A stretch of DNA of 64,000 nucleotides, taken from contig CAVOOW010000008.1 in assembly GCA_963697675.1 (NCBI GenBank), positions 1-64,000 on the forward strand, read 5' to 3'. The DNA is from CAVOOW01 sp963697675 (lineage in GTDB: Bacteria; Actinomycetota; Actinomycetes; JACCUZ01). The notes beneath the pieces are model-generated. The model searched no databases, was not told where the DNA came from, and was given only the letters and a program-made list of their open reading frames with translations. Positions 10,231 through 19,138 of this stretch are shown in pieces. How positions within the stretch are numbered: the stretch's first letter is position 1; every line of letters begins with the position of its first letter. The translations under genes were made by a program, and so were the position numbers.

Positions 10231-11289
10231 CGCACAGCCTCGGTCGCGTGCAACCAGGGCGCGGCGCATCGGTCGCGGCACCGCCCGGGACAACCGCCCG
10301 ATGTCGAGGACCTCGCTGTTGGTGCCCAGCACCGCGGCGACGATGAACGCGTCACAGGCCAACCGGCGGGCCGTCTCCGCGCTGATCGGGGCACCGTTCT
10401 CGAGCTCACCGGCCACCACCCCGTCGGCTAGCAGGTCGGCCATCAAGGTCTCCAGGGGCACGGTGACCACCACGGTGACCGGTTCCCCGCCGTCCTCGGG
10501 CATCTCGGGTGCGCCCATCGCGAGCCGGATCAGCTCAAGCAGACCCTCGGCGCGGCGCTGGCCAGGGTTGCGCGGGTCCGGTGTCCCGTCGGCGCCCGGG
10601 CGCGGTGCTGAGACCGCATCCAGCGCGGCATCGATCAACGCACCGGCCTCTGGGGTGAACGAGCCTTTCGGGATGCGGGACCCGTCGTGGCTCTGTCCCA
10701 GGCTGAAGCTCTGCTTGCGTTGCTGTTCGGCTTCGTCGGACTCCATCTCCCCGCCGTTGTCCGGGTCGAGGACGTGCAACAGGTGCCGCCCCAGCCGGGC
10801 CAGCGCTTGGGGGTCGAACAGGCGGGCCTGCTCCACGAGCCAGGTCTCCCCGTTGGTGCGCACGTCGGCAGGCACCGCTAACGGGAGCCGGTTCACCGCT
10901 TCGCGGATCACCTGCGCGTGCTCCACCGAGATCTCGCCGGCACCCAGCGCCTTGGCGGTGGCCGCGAACGGGCCGTCCAGTGCGGCGGCAAGCTTGACTT
11001 CACGTTTGGCTGCGCGCGGGTCGAGCCGGCAGGTGCCGCGCAACCACCCCGCGGACGACACCGCGCCGGTCTCCACTGCTGCACCGCTGGCGTCCAGCTC
11101 GCGGGTCACAGCCAATGTCGCGGACGCCAGCCGAGCGCTGACCCGTTCCATGTCCACCCGTAACCCGCGCAGCGGGGCCGGGCTCAATGACCACAGGTTC
11201 GCCTCGCCGAGGTGGTCCAGGGCAGTGTCGAGCTCACCCAGCGCGACCAGCGCCGGGTGCTCAGCGACGATGCCCCAATCCCCTGCCAT
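10221..11289 (-). pseudogene. DUF222 / 13E12-family HNH endonuclease, 3' end removed by insertion
   Basis: The DUF222 domain is complete from ATG 11289 (residues about 10-300). It runs into the first lines of the HNH nuclease domain, RRALVARDRGCAFPG. The remaining zinc and catalytic part (normally CD..., HHI..W..GG, NL.LLC..HH) is missing because the serine integrase element follows. These multi-copy actinobacterial genes are associated with repeats. The disrupted copy should lack nuclease activity. Confidence 0.9.
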
Positions 11290-11391
11290 GACTTCAATGT
11301 AGAGGCCACATCCGACAGAACCCCACCATCACACCGAGGCCGAGAAGTCCGCTGTGGATAACAGTTTTTTGAGCAAACGCCATCCACAGCT

Positions 11392-12345
11392 TCAGCGCAG
11401 CTCATCCACAAGCCGAGCGATGTCCGCCGAACCGACCCGGCAACATCCACCGACATATGTCGCCCCGGCCGTCGCCCACTCGCGTGCCAGAGCACCGTCG
11501 ACGACAGCGCCCGAGCCCGTCCACGACCGAGCCGCCGCGTCCCACCCTTCACCACTGTTCGGATAGGCGACCGCCGGCTTGCCACTCGCCGCAACGGCAC
11601 GCCTTACCAACTCCGTCACGTACTCCGGCGCCGTGCAGTTGACACCGGCGGCCACAACGCGTTCCGCCGATGCGGCCAAAGAGAAGACCGCAGACACGTC
11701 ATCACCGCGACGAGTCAAACCCGCATCCCTGCACGACAGCGACAGCCACGCGCGGGTAGTCGACGGCATCTCGTCCAGCACCTCAAGCAGTGCAGCCGCC
11801 TCCTGCAGCGAGGGCACCGTCTCGATCGCCAGCAGGTCCGCGCCGGCGTCGGCGAGCACCGCCATCCGCGGTCGGTGGAAGTCGCGCAGGAAGGCGTCAG
11901 TGACGTCATAGTCGCCGTGATATTCCGACCCGTCGGCTAGCACTGCCCCGTAGGGGCCAACGGAGGCGGCCACCAGACGACGTACGCCGTCCTCGGCTTC
12001 TGCAAGGTTCGCGGCGATGCGCGCCAGTCGCACGCTGTCGCGCAGGAACTCCTCGGCCTCCCCGCGCGAGAGCCCGTGGCCGACGAAGCCGTCGACACTG
12101 GCCTGATAGCTGGCGGTCGTGGCGACGTCGGCCCCCGCCCGGAAGAACGCGAGGTGTGTCGCGACGATCTCGTCGGGGTCGTCGCGCAGCAGCCGGGCCG
12201 ACCACAGGTCGTCGGACAGGTCGTGACCGCGGCGCTCCAGCTCCGTGGCGAAGCCGCCGTCGAGGATCGTGGTGCCACCGTCGGGGGCGGTGACGAGCGG
12301 GGCGCCCACCGTCTCCACCGAAATGCCGTCCCGCCTCGTCGTCAC
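11392..12345 (-). CDS. mmuM: Homocysteine S-methyltransferase
   Basis: Transfers a methyl group, typically from S-methylmethionine, to homocysteine to make methionine. The start is GTG at 12345. The sequence shows ILDGGFATELERRG near residue 20 and a zinc site formed by the Cys of GVNCTAPEYV (about residue 236) and the CysCys of GGCCRVG (about 300), all conserved in the family. Length 317 residues is normal. It is divergent from paaN with a 51-base gap and is not in an operon. Confidence 0.88.
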   Translation of the reverse strand: MTTRRDGISVETVGAPLVTAPDGGTTILDGGFATELERRGHDLSDDLWSARLLRDDPDEIVATHLAFFRAGADVATTASYQASVDGFVGHGLSRGEAEEFLRDSVRLARIAANLAEAEDGVRRLVAASVGPYGAVLADGSEYHGDYDVTDAFLRDFHRPRMAVLADAGADLLAIETVPSLQEAAALLEVLDEMPSTTRAWLSLSCRDAGLTRRGDDVSAVFSLAASAERVVAAGVNCTAPEYVTELVRRAVAASGKPAVAYPNSGEGWDAAARSWTGSGAVVDGALAREWATAGATYVGGCCRVGSADIARLVDELR

Positions 12346-12396
12346 CTGTCCAGCCTGGCAGAACGGTGCAACCACTGGCCGCGTTAGTGTCGCCGC

Positions 12397-14097
12397 ATGA
12401 CGACGGCAGCCGAACTCTTCGCCCTTCACGAGCCGACCCTGCAGCGTGCCCTGACCGCGATCCGGGAGCGCAGCTACTGGTCCGCCTACCCGGAGAACCT
12501 CAGGGCCTACGGCAACCCGGAGACACCCGACGGGACGCAATCCGCTGCAGACGGCAAGGCCGCCTTCGACGCGTACCTCGCAAAGCCGTTCCCGCTGGAG
12601 CAGACCGGGACCGACGGAGAGGTGGCCGGCGAGCGCTCTCCGTACGGCATCGACCTGGGCGTCATCTACCCGCACGCCGACATCGACGCCCTCGTCGCCG
12701 CCGCGCAGCAGGCCATCCCCGCATGGCGCGACGCCGGGCCGGATGCGCGCACCGGTGTCGCCATTGAGATCCTGCACCGGATCAACGCGCGCAGCCACGA
12801 GTTCGCCCAGGCTGTGATGCACACAAGTGGTCAGGCATACGCGATGGCGTTCCAGGCCGGCGGCCCGCACGCGCAGGACCGGGCGCTCGAGGCGATCGCC
12901 TACTCCTACGCCGAGATGACGCGGCACGCGCACGAGGCAACCTGGGAGAAGCCGCAGGGCAAGCGCCCGCCGCAGCGGATGACGAAGCGGTTCACGGTCG
13001 TCCCTCGCGGAGTCGCCCTGGTCATCGGCTGCAACACCTTCCCGACATGGAACTCCTTCCCTGGTCTGTTCGCGAGTCTCGTGACCGGCAACGCCATCGT
13101 CGTCAAGCCGCACCCGCGGGCGGTGCTGCCGCTCGCCATCACGGTGCAGATCGCGCGCGACGTGCTGGCCGAGACGGGCTTCTCGCCCGACCTCGTCACC
13201 CTGGCGGCCGAGAAGCCGGGCGAGGGGCTCGCGAAAGTTCTCGCGCAGCGCGACGAGGTGCGGATCATCGACTACACCGGTTCCACGGAGTTCGGCAACT
13301 GGTTGGAGCGCAATGCTCCGCAAGCGTCCGTCTTCACCGAGAAGGCCGGCGTCAACACCGTCGTCATCGACTCGACCGACGACTACAAGGGGATGCTCGC
13401 CAACCTCGCGTTCTCCCTCTCCCTCTACAGCGGTCAGATGTGCACGACACCGCAGAACCTCCTCGTACCCCGCGACGGCATCACTGCGGACGGCGAGCCG
13501 ACATCGGTCGACGACTTCGCGCGCGACCTCGCGGGTGCGGTGGACGCGCTGCTCGGCGACGATGCGCGGGCAACAGCGTTGCTGGGCGCCATCGTCAACG
13601 AGGATGTCGTCGCACGTCTCGATGCGGTTCCGTCGTATGGGGAAGTCGTGTTGCGCTCACGTGCGATCGAGCACCCAGAGTTCCCTGAGGCAACGGTGCG
13701 CACGCCCGCCGTCGTACGCATCGATGTCGCCGACCGCGCCACCTATCTGCAGGAGTGCTTCGGCCCGGTTTCGTTCCTCGTGACGACCGACGGCACCGCG
13801 CAGTCCATCGATGTGCTGCGCGACTCGGTGCGCGACCACGGTGCGATCACAGCAGCGGTCTACTCGACCGACGAGAAGGTGCTCGAGGCCACCGAGGCGG
13901 CAGCCCTGGACTCCGGTGTCGCGCTGTCCTGCAACCTCACCGAGACGGTGTACGTGAACCAGTCGGCAGCGTTCAGCGACTTCCACGCGACAGGCGCCAA
14001 CCCGGCGGCCAACGCCGCGCTCACGGACGCGGCGTACGTCGCCAGCCGGTTCCGCATCGTGCAGTCACGTCGGCACCTGCCAGCCGTCGCCGGATGA
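12397..14097 (+). CDS. paaN: Phenylacetic acid degradation protein PaaN (aldehyde dehydrogenase family)
   Basis: A 566-residue aldehyde dehydrogenase-fold protein of the PaaN type, linked to ring-opening in the aerobic phenylacetyl-CoA pathway. It has the long N-terminal section with SYWSAYPENLRAYG, the NAD-binding block GNAIVVKPHPRAVLPLA, the general base Glu in VFTEKAGVN (about residue 315) and the nucleophile Cys in SGQMCTTPQN (about 349). No other paa gene is in the window, so it is a solitary locus here. Its stop overlaps the next start by 4 bases. Confidence 0.88.
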   Translation: MTTAAELFALHEPTLQRALTAIRERSYWSAYPENLRAYGNPETPDGTQSAADGKAAFDAYLAKPFPLEQTGTDGEVAGERSPYGIDLGVIYPHADIDALVAAAQQAIPAWRDAGPDARTGVAIEILHRINARSHEFAQAVMHTSGQAYAMAFQAGGPHAQDRALEAIAYSYAEMTRHAHEATWEKPQGKRPPQRMTKRFTVVPRGVALVIGCNTFPTWNSFPGLFASLVTGNAIVVKPHPRAVLPLAITVQIARDVLAETGFSPDLVTLAAEKPGEGLAKVLAQRDEVRIIDYTGSTEFGNWLERNAPQASVFTEKAGVNTVVIDSTDDYKGMLANLAFSLSLYSGQMCTTPQNLLVPRDGITADGEPTSVDDFARDLAGAVDALLGDDARATALLGAIVNEDVVARLDAVPSYGEVVLRSRAIEHPEFPEATVRTPAVVRIDVADRATYLQECFGPVSFLVTTDGTAQSIDVLRDSVRDHGAITAAVYSTDEKVLEATEAAALDSGVALSCNLTETVYVNQSAAFSDFHATGANPAANAALTDAAYVASRFRIVQSRRHLPAVAG

Positions 14098-14400
14098 GCC
14101 GCCGTGCCAACTACGGCCTCGACGCCCCCGGGGTGCTGGTCGGGCTGACCGCGGGCGGGCTGATCCTGCTCACCGTCAGCTTCGTGAACGCTGTGCTCGC
14201 TTTCGGCTTCGGGGCGGTGGTCGGGCCGCTGATCGGCGCCGCCTTCATGTTCTCGAGCGCGGCCGTGTCCCTGCACACGACACGGCGCGGGAAGTTCGCC
14301 GTCTGGGCGAGGCTGCTCGACGATCTCGGTCTGGCCGGTGACGAACAGGTTCTCGACCTCGGGTGCGGGCGCGGCGCGGGGCAGGTCGCCGTGCGCCCGC
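14094..14400 (+). pseudogene. Membrane-anchored class I SAM methyltransferase, 3'-truncated remnant
   Basis: The N-terminus is typical of an actinobacterial methyltransferase family. There are two membrane helices (VLVGLTAGGLILLTVSFVNAVLAF and VVGPLIGAAFMFSSAAV), a basic linker, then motif I VLDLGCGRGA near residue 90. After that the frame reads nonsense until a stop at 14475, and the remaining SAM-binding half is absent. It abuts the end of a convergent EamA fragment, so a deletion has joined the two. Confidence 0.7.
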
Positions 14401-14448
14401 TGGGCTGGCGTTTCTGGTACGGAGGTCCGTGGATGGGCGCCCGCCTCA

Positions 14449-15140
14449 TCACCGCGACAAGACCACCCGCCGGCTGATCCAGCCGATCGGCCGAGCTGGC
14501 TGCGGCCATGTGCTGAGGGCGATGCCGGCCAGGATCGCGCTCGCGCCGAACGCCTGGGCCACGCCGAACGGGTCGCCGAGCACCAGGACACCCACACCGA
14601 CGCCGACGAGCGGCTCGAGGGTCATGAACGCGCCCGCCACCTCGGGCGCCACCTTGCTCTGGCCGTAGGCAAAGAGAGTGAAGGGTACGAGCGTGCCCAG
14701 CACCACCAGTGCCGCGAGCACACCGAGGTCTTCGACACCGCGCGGCGCCGATGGCGCACCCTCGAGCAGCATCGCTGCCACGGTGCTCGCGACGGCCGCG
14801 CCGCCAAGCTGCACTGCAGTGACCGCGACGACATCCCCGCCTTTGAGCAACCGCGGCTGAACGATCGTGAACACCGCTGAGACGACCAGCGAGACCAGCA
14901 CGAGGCCGTCACCCACCAGGTCACCACCGGAACCGCCGCCGCCGGCCACCAGCGCGACCCCCGCGAGCGCAGAGGCGAAGCCGACGCCCGCGAGGGGCCG
15001 CACGGGAGCAAGCCCGAGCAGGACACACAGGACAGCCACCATCGCCGGCAGGGCGCCGATCAGGATCGCCGCATGCGTGGCACTCGTGCGAGCGATGCCG
15101 GCGTTCTGCAGCAAGATCACCAAGGCGACCTCACCGCTGC
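14449..15140 (-). pseudogene. EamA/DMT-superfamily transporter, N-terminally truncated
   Basis: About 223 residues match the last two thirds of an EamA drug/metabolite transporter, with seven or so hydrophobic helices and the repeat signature LEPLVGVGVGVLVLGDPFG near the C-terminus. The frame stays open upstream, but the sequence there is low-complexity and not membrane-like, and the first EamA helices are missing. It may be a deletion remnant, or an N-terminal indel may hide the start; the former fits better because no start or upstream helices appear in any frame. Confidence 0.6.
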
Positions 15141-15369
15141 CTGTCGCGGCGACCGCCGAATCCCGGCGCTGACCGTACCCATGACCGTGGCGGTGCGTCT
15201 GCCCAGCGGTAGCGCTCAAGTTGCCCGGTGCCGGTGGACGACATAGGTTGACCAGGCACCGCTTGCGAGCCGCCTCTCGGCACGCAGCGAGTCCGGTGGG
15301 GGACCCGCCACCAACCGTGAGGAACCACCGATCACAGTCGCAGGCGCACCGGAACCCGACCCCTTCAGC

Positions 15370-15714
15370 GTGGTCGCGCTGCCTCCTGAGGTAGATCTGT
15401 CCAACGCCTCCGACGTGCTGGCGGGCCTCTTGTCCGTGATCAACCGCGGCGGGACCCATCTGATCGTCGACGCACAGGCCGTCCGGTTCATGGACTCCTC
15501 TGCGCTCAACACGCTCGTCCGGGCACGTCAGCGCACCGACGCGATGGGCGGCTCCCTGCATGTCGTCGCACCGAGTCGCCGGCTCCGCAGGCTGCTGGAG
15601 ATCAGCCGGCTCGACCGGGTCCTGCGACGCGTCGACTCCGTCGAAGAGGCCCTCGCCTGCCTGGCCAATCCCACGAGCGAGCACCAATGCGCCGAGGTTG
15701 CTCCGGCCGCTTGA
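15370..15714 (+). CDS. STAS-domain protein (anti-sigma factor antagonist type)
   Basis: A STAS domain spans residues about 1-100. PPEVDLSNA opens it, and the phospho-acceptor region reads LIVDAQAVRFMDSSALNTLVRA with the serine pair at the conserved site. Such proteins release sigma factors from anti-sigma kinases; none is adjacent here. The start is uncertain. The listed GTG lies inside the first strand, and the frame is open upstream with ITVAGAPEPDPFSVVALPP, so the natural protein is probably 10-20 residues longer. Confidence 0.75.
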   Translation: MVALPPEVDLSNASDVLAGLLSVINRGGTHLIVDAQAVRFMDSSALNTLVRARQRTDAMGGSLHVVAPSRRLRRLLEISRLDRVLRRVDSVEEALACLANPTSEHQCAEVAPAA

Positions 15715-15828
15715 CCGGCCGCCGCCTCGACGAGGTGGCCCGAGGAGGTCAAGTCCGGCGTCCCGGACGCCGAACCTTCCCGGTAGGGGTCCGTACCACG
15801 GACCCGCCACGAAGGGTCTCGGGTAACC

Positions 15829-17091
15829 ATGCAGCGGCGCCGATCCGGCGGCCTGGTCACAGTTCTGCTGTGTCTGGGTCTGGTGCTCAGCTCAACCACA
15901 CCCACCTTCGCCGACGAGCACAACCCGCCCCCGACCACTCGGGACGAGATCCTCGCCCAGCTGCGCCACGACCTCGACGAGTCGAGCGAGGCAATGATCA
16001 ACGCCGCTGCGGACCTGCGGCTCGCCGAGGGCGCGCTGCCCGCTGCCAAGCGCACCGCCACGCGGACCCAGCAACTGCTGCTCGCCGCCCAGCAGCGCGA
16101 GGCTGCGGCCGCGAAGCTGCGCGGCATCGCCCAGGTGGAGCTCATCGTGACCACCCGGGACATGGAGGACATGGCCGCCCAGGTCGCCGACCAGCATGAC
16201 CGCATCGGGCGGCTGGCCCGAGCCGTCTACCAGAGCGGCGGCTCGATGTCCGACATGTCGATGCTGCTCGAGGCCCAGTCACCAGCCGACTTCGCCGAGC
16301 GGATGGTCGCCTTCCAGACTGTGCTGAACTCGCAGCGCTCGGCCCTCGACGACCTGCGGACCGTGCAGACGACGTACGCCGACCGCACCGACGCGCTCGA
16401 AGTGGTGCGCGACAAGGTAGCGGCGGCCGACGAGAAGGCACAGCGTGAGCTCGGGGTCATCGCCGGCCTCGCCGCGCGCGCCCTGGCCGCCGAGACCGAG
16501 GTGCGCCGGCTGGTCACTGCTCGCGCCGCCGCGGTCGCGGCGACCAACGCCGCCCAGGTCGTCGACGCGGCGCAGGGCCAGGTGCAGCAGGGCTCGCAGA
16601 CCTCCCTGCAGGCCCAGCTCCTCGCGCAGGCCAAGGCGCTGCTCGGCTCAGCCGGCAGCCGGCCAGGTTCCAGCATCCCCCCCGTACCCGGCACGCTTGC
16701 CTGGCCCGCGCACGGCCCGATCACCTCGCCGTTCGGCATGCGCGTCCACCCGATCACGGGCGTCCGCAAGCTGCACACCGGCACCGACCTCGGCGTCCCC
16801 TGCGGCACCCCGGTCCACGCGGCGCGCGAGGGCACCGTCCTGTCCGCCGGCTGGGACACCGCGTACGGCTTCCGCACGGTCGTGTCACACGGAGTCGTCA
16901 ACGGCGCCCTGCTGACGACGACGTACAACCACCAGTCGCACCTCGGCGTCAGCGCGGGGCAGCACGTCGACGTCGGTCAGGTCATCGGACTGAGTGGCAC
17001 CACGGGATATTCGACCGGCTGCCACCTGCACTTCGAGCTCCTGGTCAACGCCGACTTCGTCGACCCGATGCCCTGGATGACGAAGAGCTAG
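15829..17091 (+). CDS. Secreted M23-family (LytM) peptidase with long coiled coil
   Basis: A signal peptide (LVTVLLCLGLVLSSTTPTFA) is followed by an alanine-rich coiled coil of about 230 residues of the kind seen in EnvC- and RipA-associated hydrolases, a linker, and a C-terminal LytM domain. Metal ligands are visible as HTGTD (about residues 315-319) and HLHFEL (about 399-404), with the second conserved Tyr/His region before them. It probably cleaves peptidoglycan cross-bridges or is a regulated hydrolase activator. Length 420 residues, intact frame. Confidence 0.88.
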   Translation: MQRRRSGGLVTVLLCLGLVLSSTTPTFADEHNPPPTTRDEILAQLRHDLDESSEAMINAAADLRLAEGALPAAKRTATRTQQLLLAAQQREAAAAKLRGIAQVELIVTTRDMEDMAAQVADQHDRIGRLARAVYQSGGSMSDMSMLLEAQSPADFAERMVAFQTVLNSQRSALDDLRTVQTTYADRTDALEVVRDKVAAADEKAQRELGVIAGLAARALAAETEVRRLVTARAAAVAATNAAQVVDAAQGQVQQGSQTSLQAQLLAQAKALLGSAGSRPGSSIPPVPGTLAWPAHGPITSPFGMRVHPITGVRKLHTGTDLGVPCGTPVHAAREGTVLSAGWDTAYGFRTVVSHGVVNGALLTTTYNHQSHLGVSAGQHVDVGQVIGLSGTTGYSTGCHLHFELLVNADFVDPMPWMTKS

Positions 17092-17808
17092 TCAGCTGAG
17101 CTGGGCGAGGAACGTCGAGAACCCGCCCGTCGCTCGCGCCTGCCGTCGCGCGCTGGTGGACACGGCTATGTCTCCCACGCGCATGATCACTCGACCGGCA
17201 AGGGCGGCCACGAGTGCCACGTCCTCATCGCAGGACAGGCCGGGGAAACCGCCTGCGGCGAGATAGGCGTTGGCTCTGCACCCGACGTTCGCACCGTGCA
17301 CATGGGGATGACCATCGCCCGCCTCGTACGTCGCTGCCCAGCTCTGCGCCACGTCTGCCGCATGATCCGTCCAGTCCTCGACCGTCACCGTCCCCAGGAC
17401 CAGTTCTGCACCGTGGGCCGCCAGCTCGATCTGCCGGATCAGCCAGTGGTCTGGCACTCGGGAGTCGGCGTCGGTGCTGGCCAGCCAGAGCGTTGACGGG
17501 CTCGCCGGCGAATGCCTGCGCAGCACTTCGGCGCAGCCTCTCGCCCGCGCCAGGCCCACGTTGGCTGAGTCGATCGCGATCGCGAGCACGTCATAGTCGG
17601 CGACCACCGCCGCGCTTGCGTCGACGCAACGGTCGAGCACGACCACCGTCGTGACCTCGATGTCCGTCTCTTCCTGTACCCGTGTCACGGCGCGACCCAG
17701 TCCGTCGAGGCAGCGGGGCAGGAGCTGCTGCTCGTCGCGGGCCGGCACCACGACGCCGATGTGCTCTATCCCGCCTGTGCCACCCCGCGATGTCCCCTCC
17801 GAGGTCAC
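17092..17808 (-). CDS. Family 2 glycosyltransferase (last gene of the four-gene operon)
   Basis: A GT2-type glycosyltransferase of 238 residues with HIGVVVPARDEQQLLPRCL at the N-terminus, a STDADSRVPDHW nucleotide-sugar/metal motif (DxD-like, about residue 110) and a CDEDVALVAAL acceptor-side acidic motif near residue 210. There is no membrane segment, so it is probably cytosolic. GTG start at 17808 overlaps the upstream methyltransferase stop by four bases (GTGA). Its partners indicate action on an amino-sugar or similar scaffold. The donor is unknown. Confidence 0.85.
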   Translation of the reverse strand: MTSEGTSRGGTGGIEHIGVVVPARDEQQLLPRCLDGLGRAVTRVQEETDIEVTTVVVLDRCVDASAAVVADYDVLAIAIDSANVGLARARGCAEVLRRHSPASPSTLWLASTDADSRVPDHWLIRQIELAAHGAELVLGTVTVEDWTDHAADVAQSWAATYEAGDGHPHVHGANVGCRANAYLAAGGFPGLSCDEDVALVAALAGRVIMRVGDIAVSTSARRQARATGGFSTFLAQLS

Positions 17809-18410
17809 GTGACAAGCCCTTCATCCTCGGCCACCGATGGTTGCCGGCCATGGGTGAACACCTCGAGCAGGAAGTCGGTCTCCTCGTGGAACACGGCCCG
17901 GGCAAGTGCCGTTCGCTCGCGGATTGCCCGATGAACGGCGTCTCCCGACTGTGGATAGTCGGCGACGGGATGCCGCCAGTGGCAAGTCAGCAGAACACCG
18001 CCGGCGGCAAGGCCGTCGACCGTCCGATCGATCAACACCTCGAGGTCGTCGGCGTCGAGGTAGTAACCGACCTCGGAGAGGACGACGAGGTCGAACTCCC
18101 CCGGCGGCCACTCCCCGGGAAGCATCCGGCGCTCGACGTGAACGTGACGGTGAACGGCGACCTGTTGCCTGGCCCGGGCGGCAGCGGCCTCGCTCGCGTC
18201 GACAGCGAGCAACTGGTCGCAGCGAGCAGCCAGAGCACTGGTCACCAGGCCGATGGAGCAGCCCGCTTCGAAGGCCCGCCGATAGCGTCGGTGGGGAAGC
18301 GACGCCAGGGTGACGTCTCGCTTGCGACTCTCGTACCAGCGATCACGGAAGCCCCAGGGATCCTCCTTGCTGGCATAGAGGTCATCGAAATAGCCGGCGG
18401 GCAGCGTCAC
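17805..18410 (-). CDS. NodS-like SAM-dependent N-methyltransferase
   Basis: A 201-residue class I methyltransferase resembling nodulation protein S, which N-methylates the deacetylated glucosamine of Nod factors. It opens with YFDDLYASKEDPWGFRDRWYE, a phrase typical of this family. Motif I is FEAGCSIGLVTSALA (about residue 48), followed by LLAVDAS and FDLVVLSEVGYYL. Start GTG 18410 overlaps the PIG-L stop, and its own stop overlaps the glycosyltransferase start, so translation is coupled. The target amine is probably exposed by the neighbouring deacetylase; this is inference. Confidence 0.85.
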   Translation of the reverse strand: MTLPAGYFDDLYASKEDPWGFRDRWYESRKRDVTLASLPHRRYRRAFEAGCSIGLVTSALAARCDQLLAVDASEAAAARARQQVAVHRHVHVERRMLPGEWPPGEFDLVVLSEVGYYLDADDLEVLIDRTVDGLAAGGVLLTCHWRHPVADYPQSGDAVHRAIRERTALARAVFHEETDFLLEVFTHGRQPSVAEDEGLVT

Positions 18411-19138
18411 GTGAACACCACTTCGATGTCCCGCAGGAAGTGGTCGAGGACGCGCTGGGGCAGCACCGGGCCGTCGGCCAGGTGCGGGCCGATCGACTCG
18501 ACCTGGGTGCGGAACTCAGCGATCGCGGCTGCCTTGGACTCCATGACGTCCGCGGGCAGGGCAACGGTACGGGCCCGCTCCCACGGGATGCGCGAGTCAC
18601 CGGGACCGGCCCAGTGCCATGCCCAGATCGGCATCTCGACAAGGTCGTCACCGACCTCGGCCGCAGCCCTGCCGCAGGCCTCGTGGTCGGGATGTCCGTC
18701 GCCGCGAAACGGCGCAATCCACAAGTCGCCCGGCCGGTGCAGGGCGCGGACGTATCGGGCAAGATCGACGTACCTCTCCCCGAGGGTGCCGTCCGGCAGG
18801 CCGAGCCACACCGCGTCGCCGCCAACGCCCAGCCGCGAAAGCGCAGCGCGGGTCTCGTTCATGCGCAGCAGCGCCAGATCGGGGACCACGGCAGCGCTCG
18901 ACCCGGGATGCGATGCCTCACCGTTCGTGGCCCAGACGAAGGAGACTGGGATGCCGAGCCGGGCAAGGAGCACGAGAGTGCCGCCGACCGCGAGCACCTC
19001 GTCGTCGGGATGCGCGGCCAGGACGACGACCCTCCGGTCCTGCCAGCCCGACAGGTCGAGAGACGGCCAGCTGCCCATCTCGGTCCATTCACGCCATCGG
19101 GACTCGTCTGTGCCGCGGTTCACGTCGATGTCCGTCAT
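18407..19138 (-). CDS. PIG-L family N-deacetylase
   Basis: A zinc-dependent GlcNAc-type deacetylase, as in MshB and the PIG-L enzymes. The metal motif VVLAAHPDDEVLAVGGTL lies near residue 35 and the second ligand HPDHEACG near residue 145. The length of 243 residues is usual. The start ATG overlaps the acyl-CoA dehydrogenase stop (ATGA), and the stop overlaps the NodS-like start. In the operon it would free an amino group for methylation. It is not adjacent to mycothiol genes, so it is unlikely to be MshB itself. Confidence 0.88.
   Translation of the reverse strand: MTDIDVNRGTDESRWREWTEMGSWPSLDLSGWQDRRVVVLAAHPDDEVLAVGGTLVLLARLGIPVSFVWATNGEASHPGSSAAVVPDLALLRMNETRAALSRLGVGGDAVWLGLPDGTLGERYVDLARYVRALHRPGDLWIAPFRGDGHPDHEACGRAAAEVGDDLVEMPIWAWHWAGPGDSRIPWERARTVALPADVMESKAAAIAEFRTQVESIGPHLADGPVLPQRVLDHFLRDIEVVFT

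Noticed and set aside
9359..11302. 647-codon open frame on the plus strand
   Set aside because: Antisense to the integrase and DUF222 genes, which are clearly real.
18407..19138. MshB of mycothiol synthesis
   Set aside because: Motifs alone do not separate MshB from other PIG-L enzymes, and the operon partners (NodS-like, GT2, ACAD-like) are not mycothiol genes.
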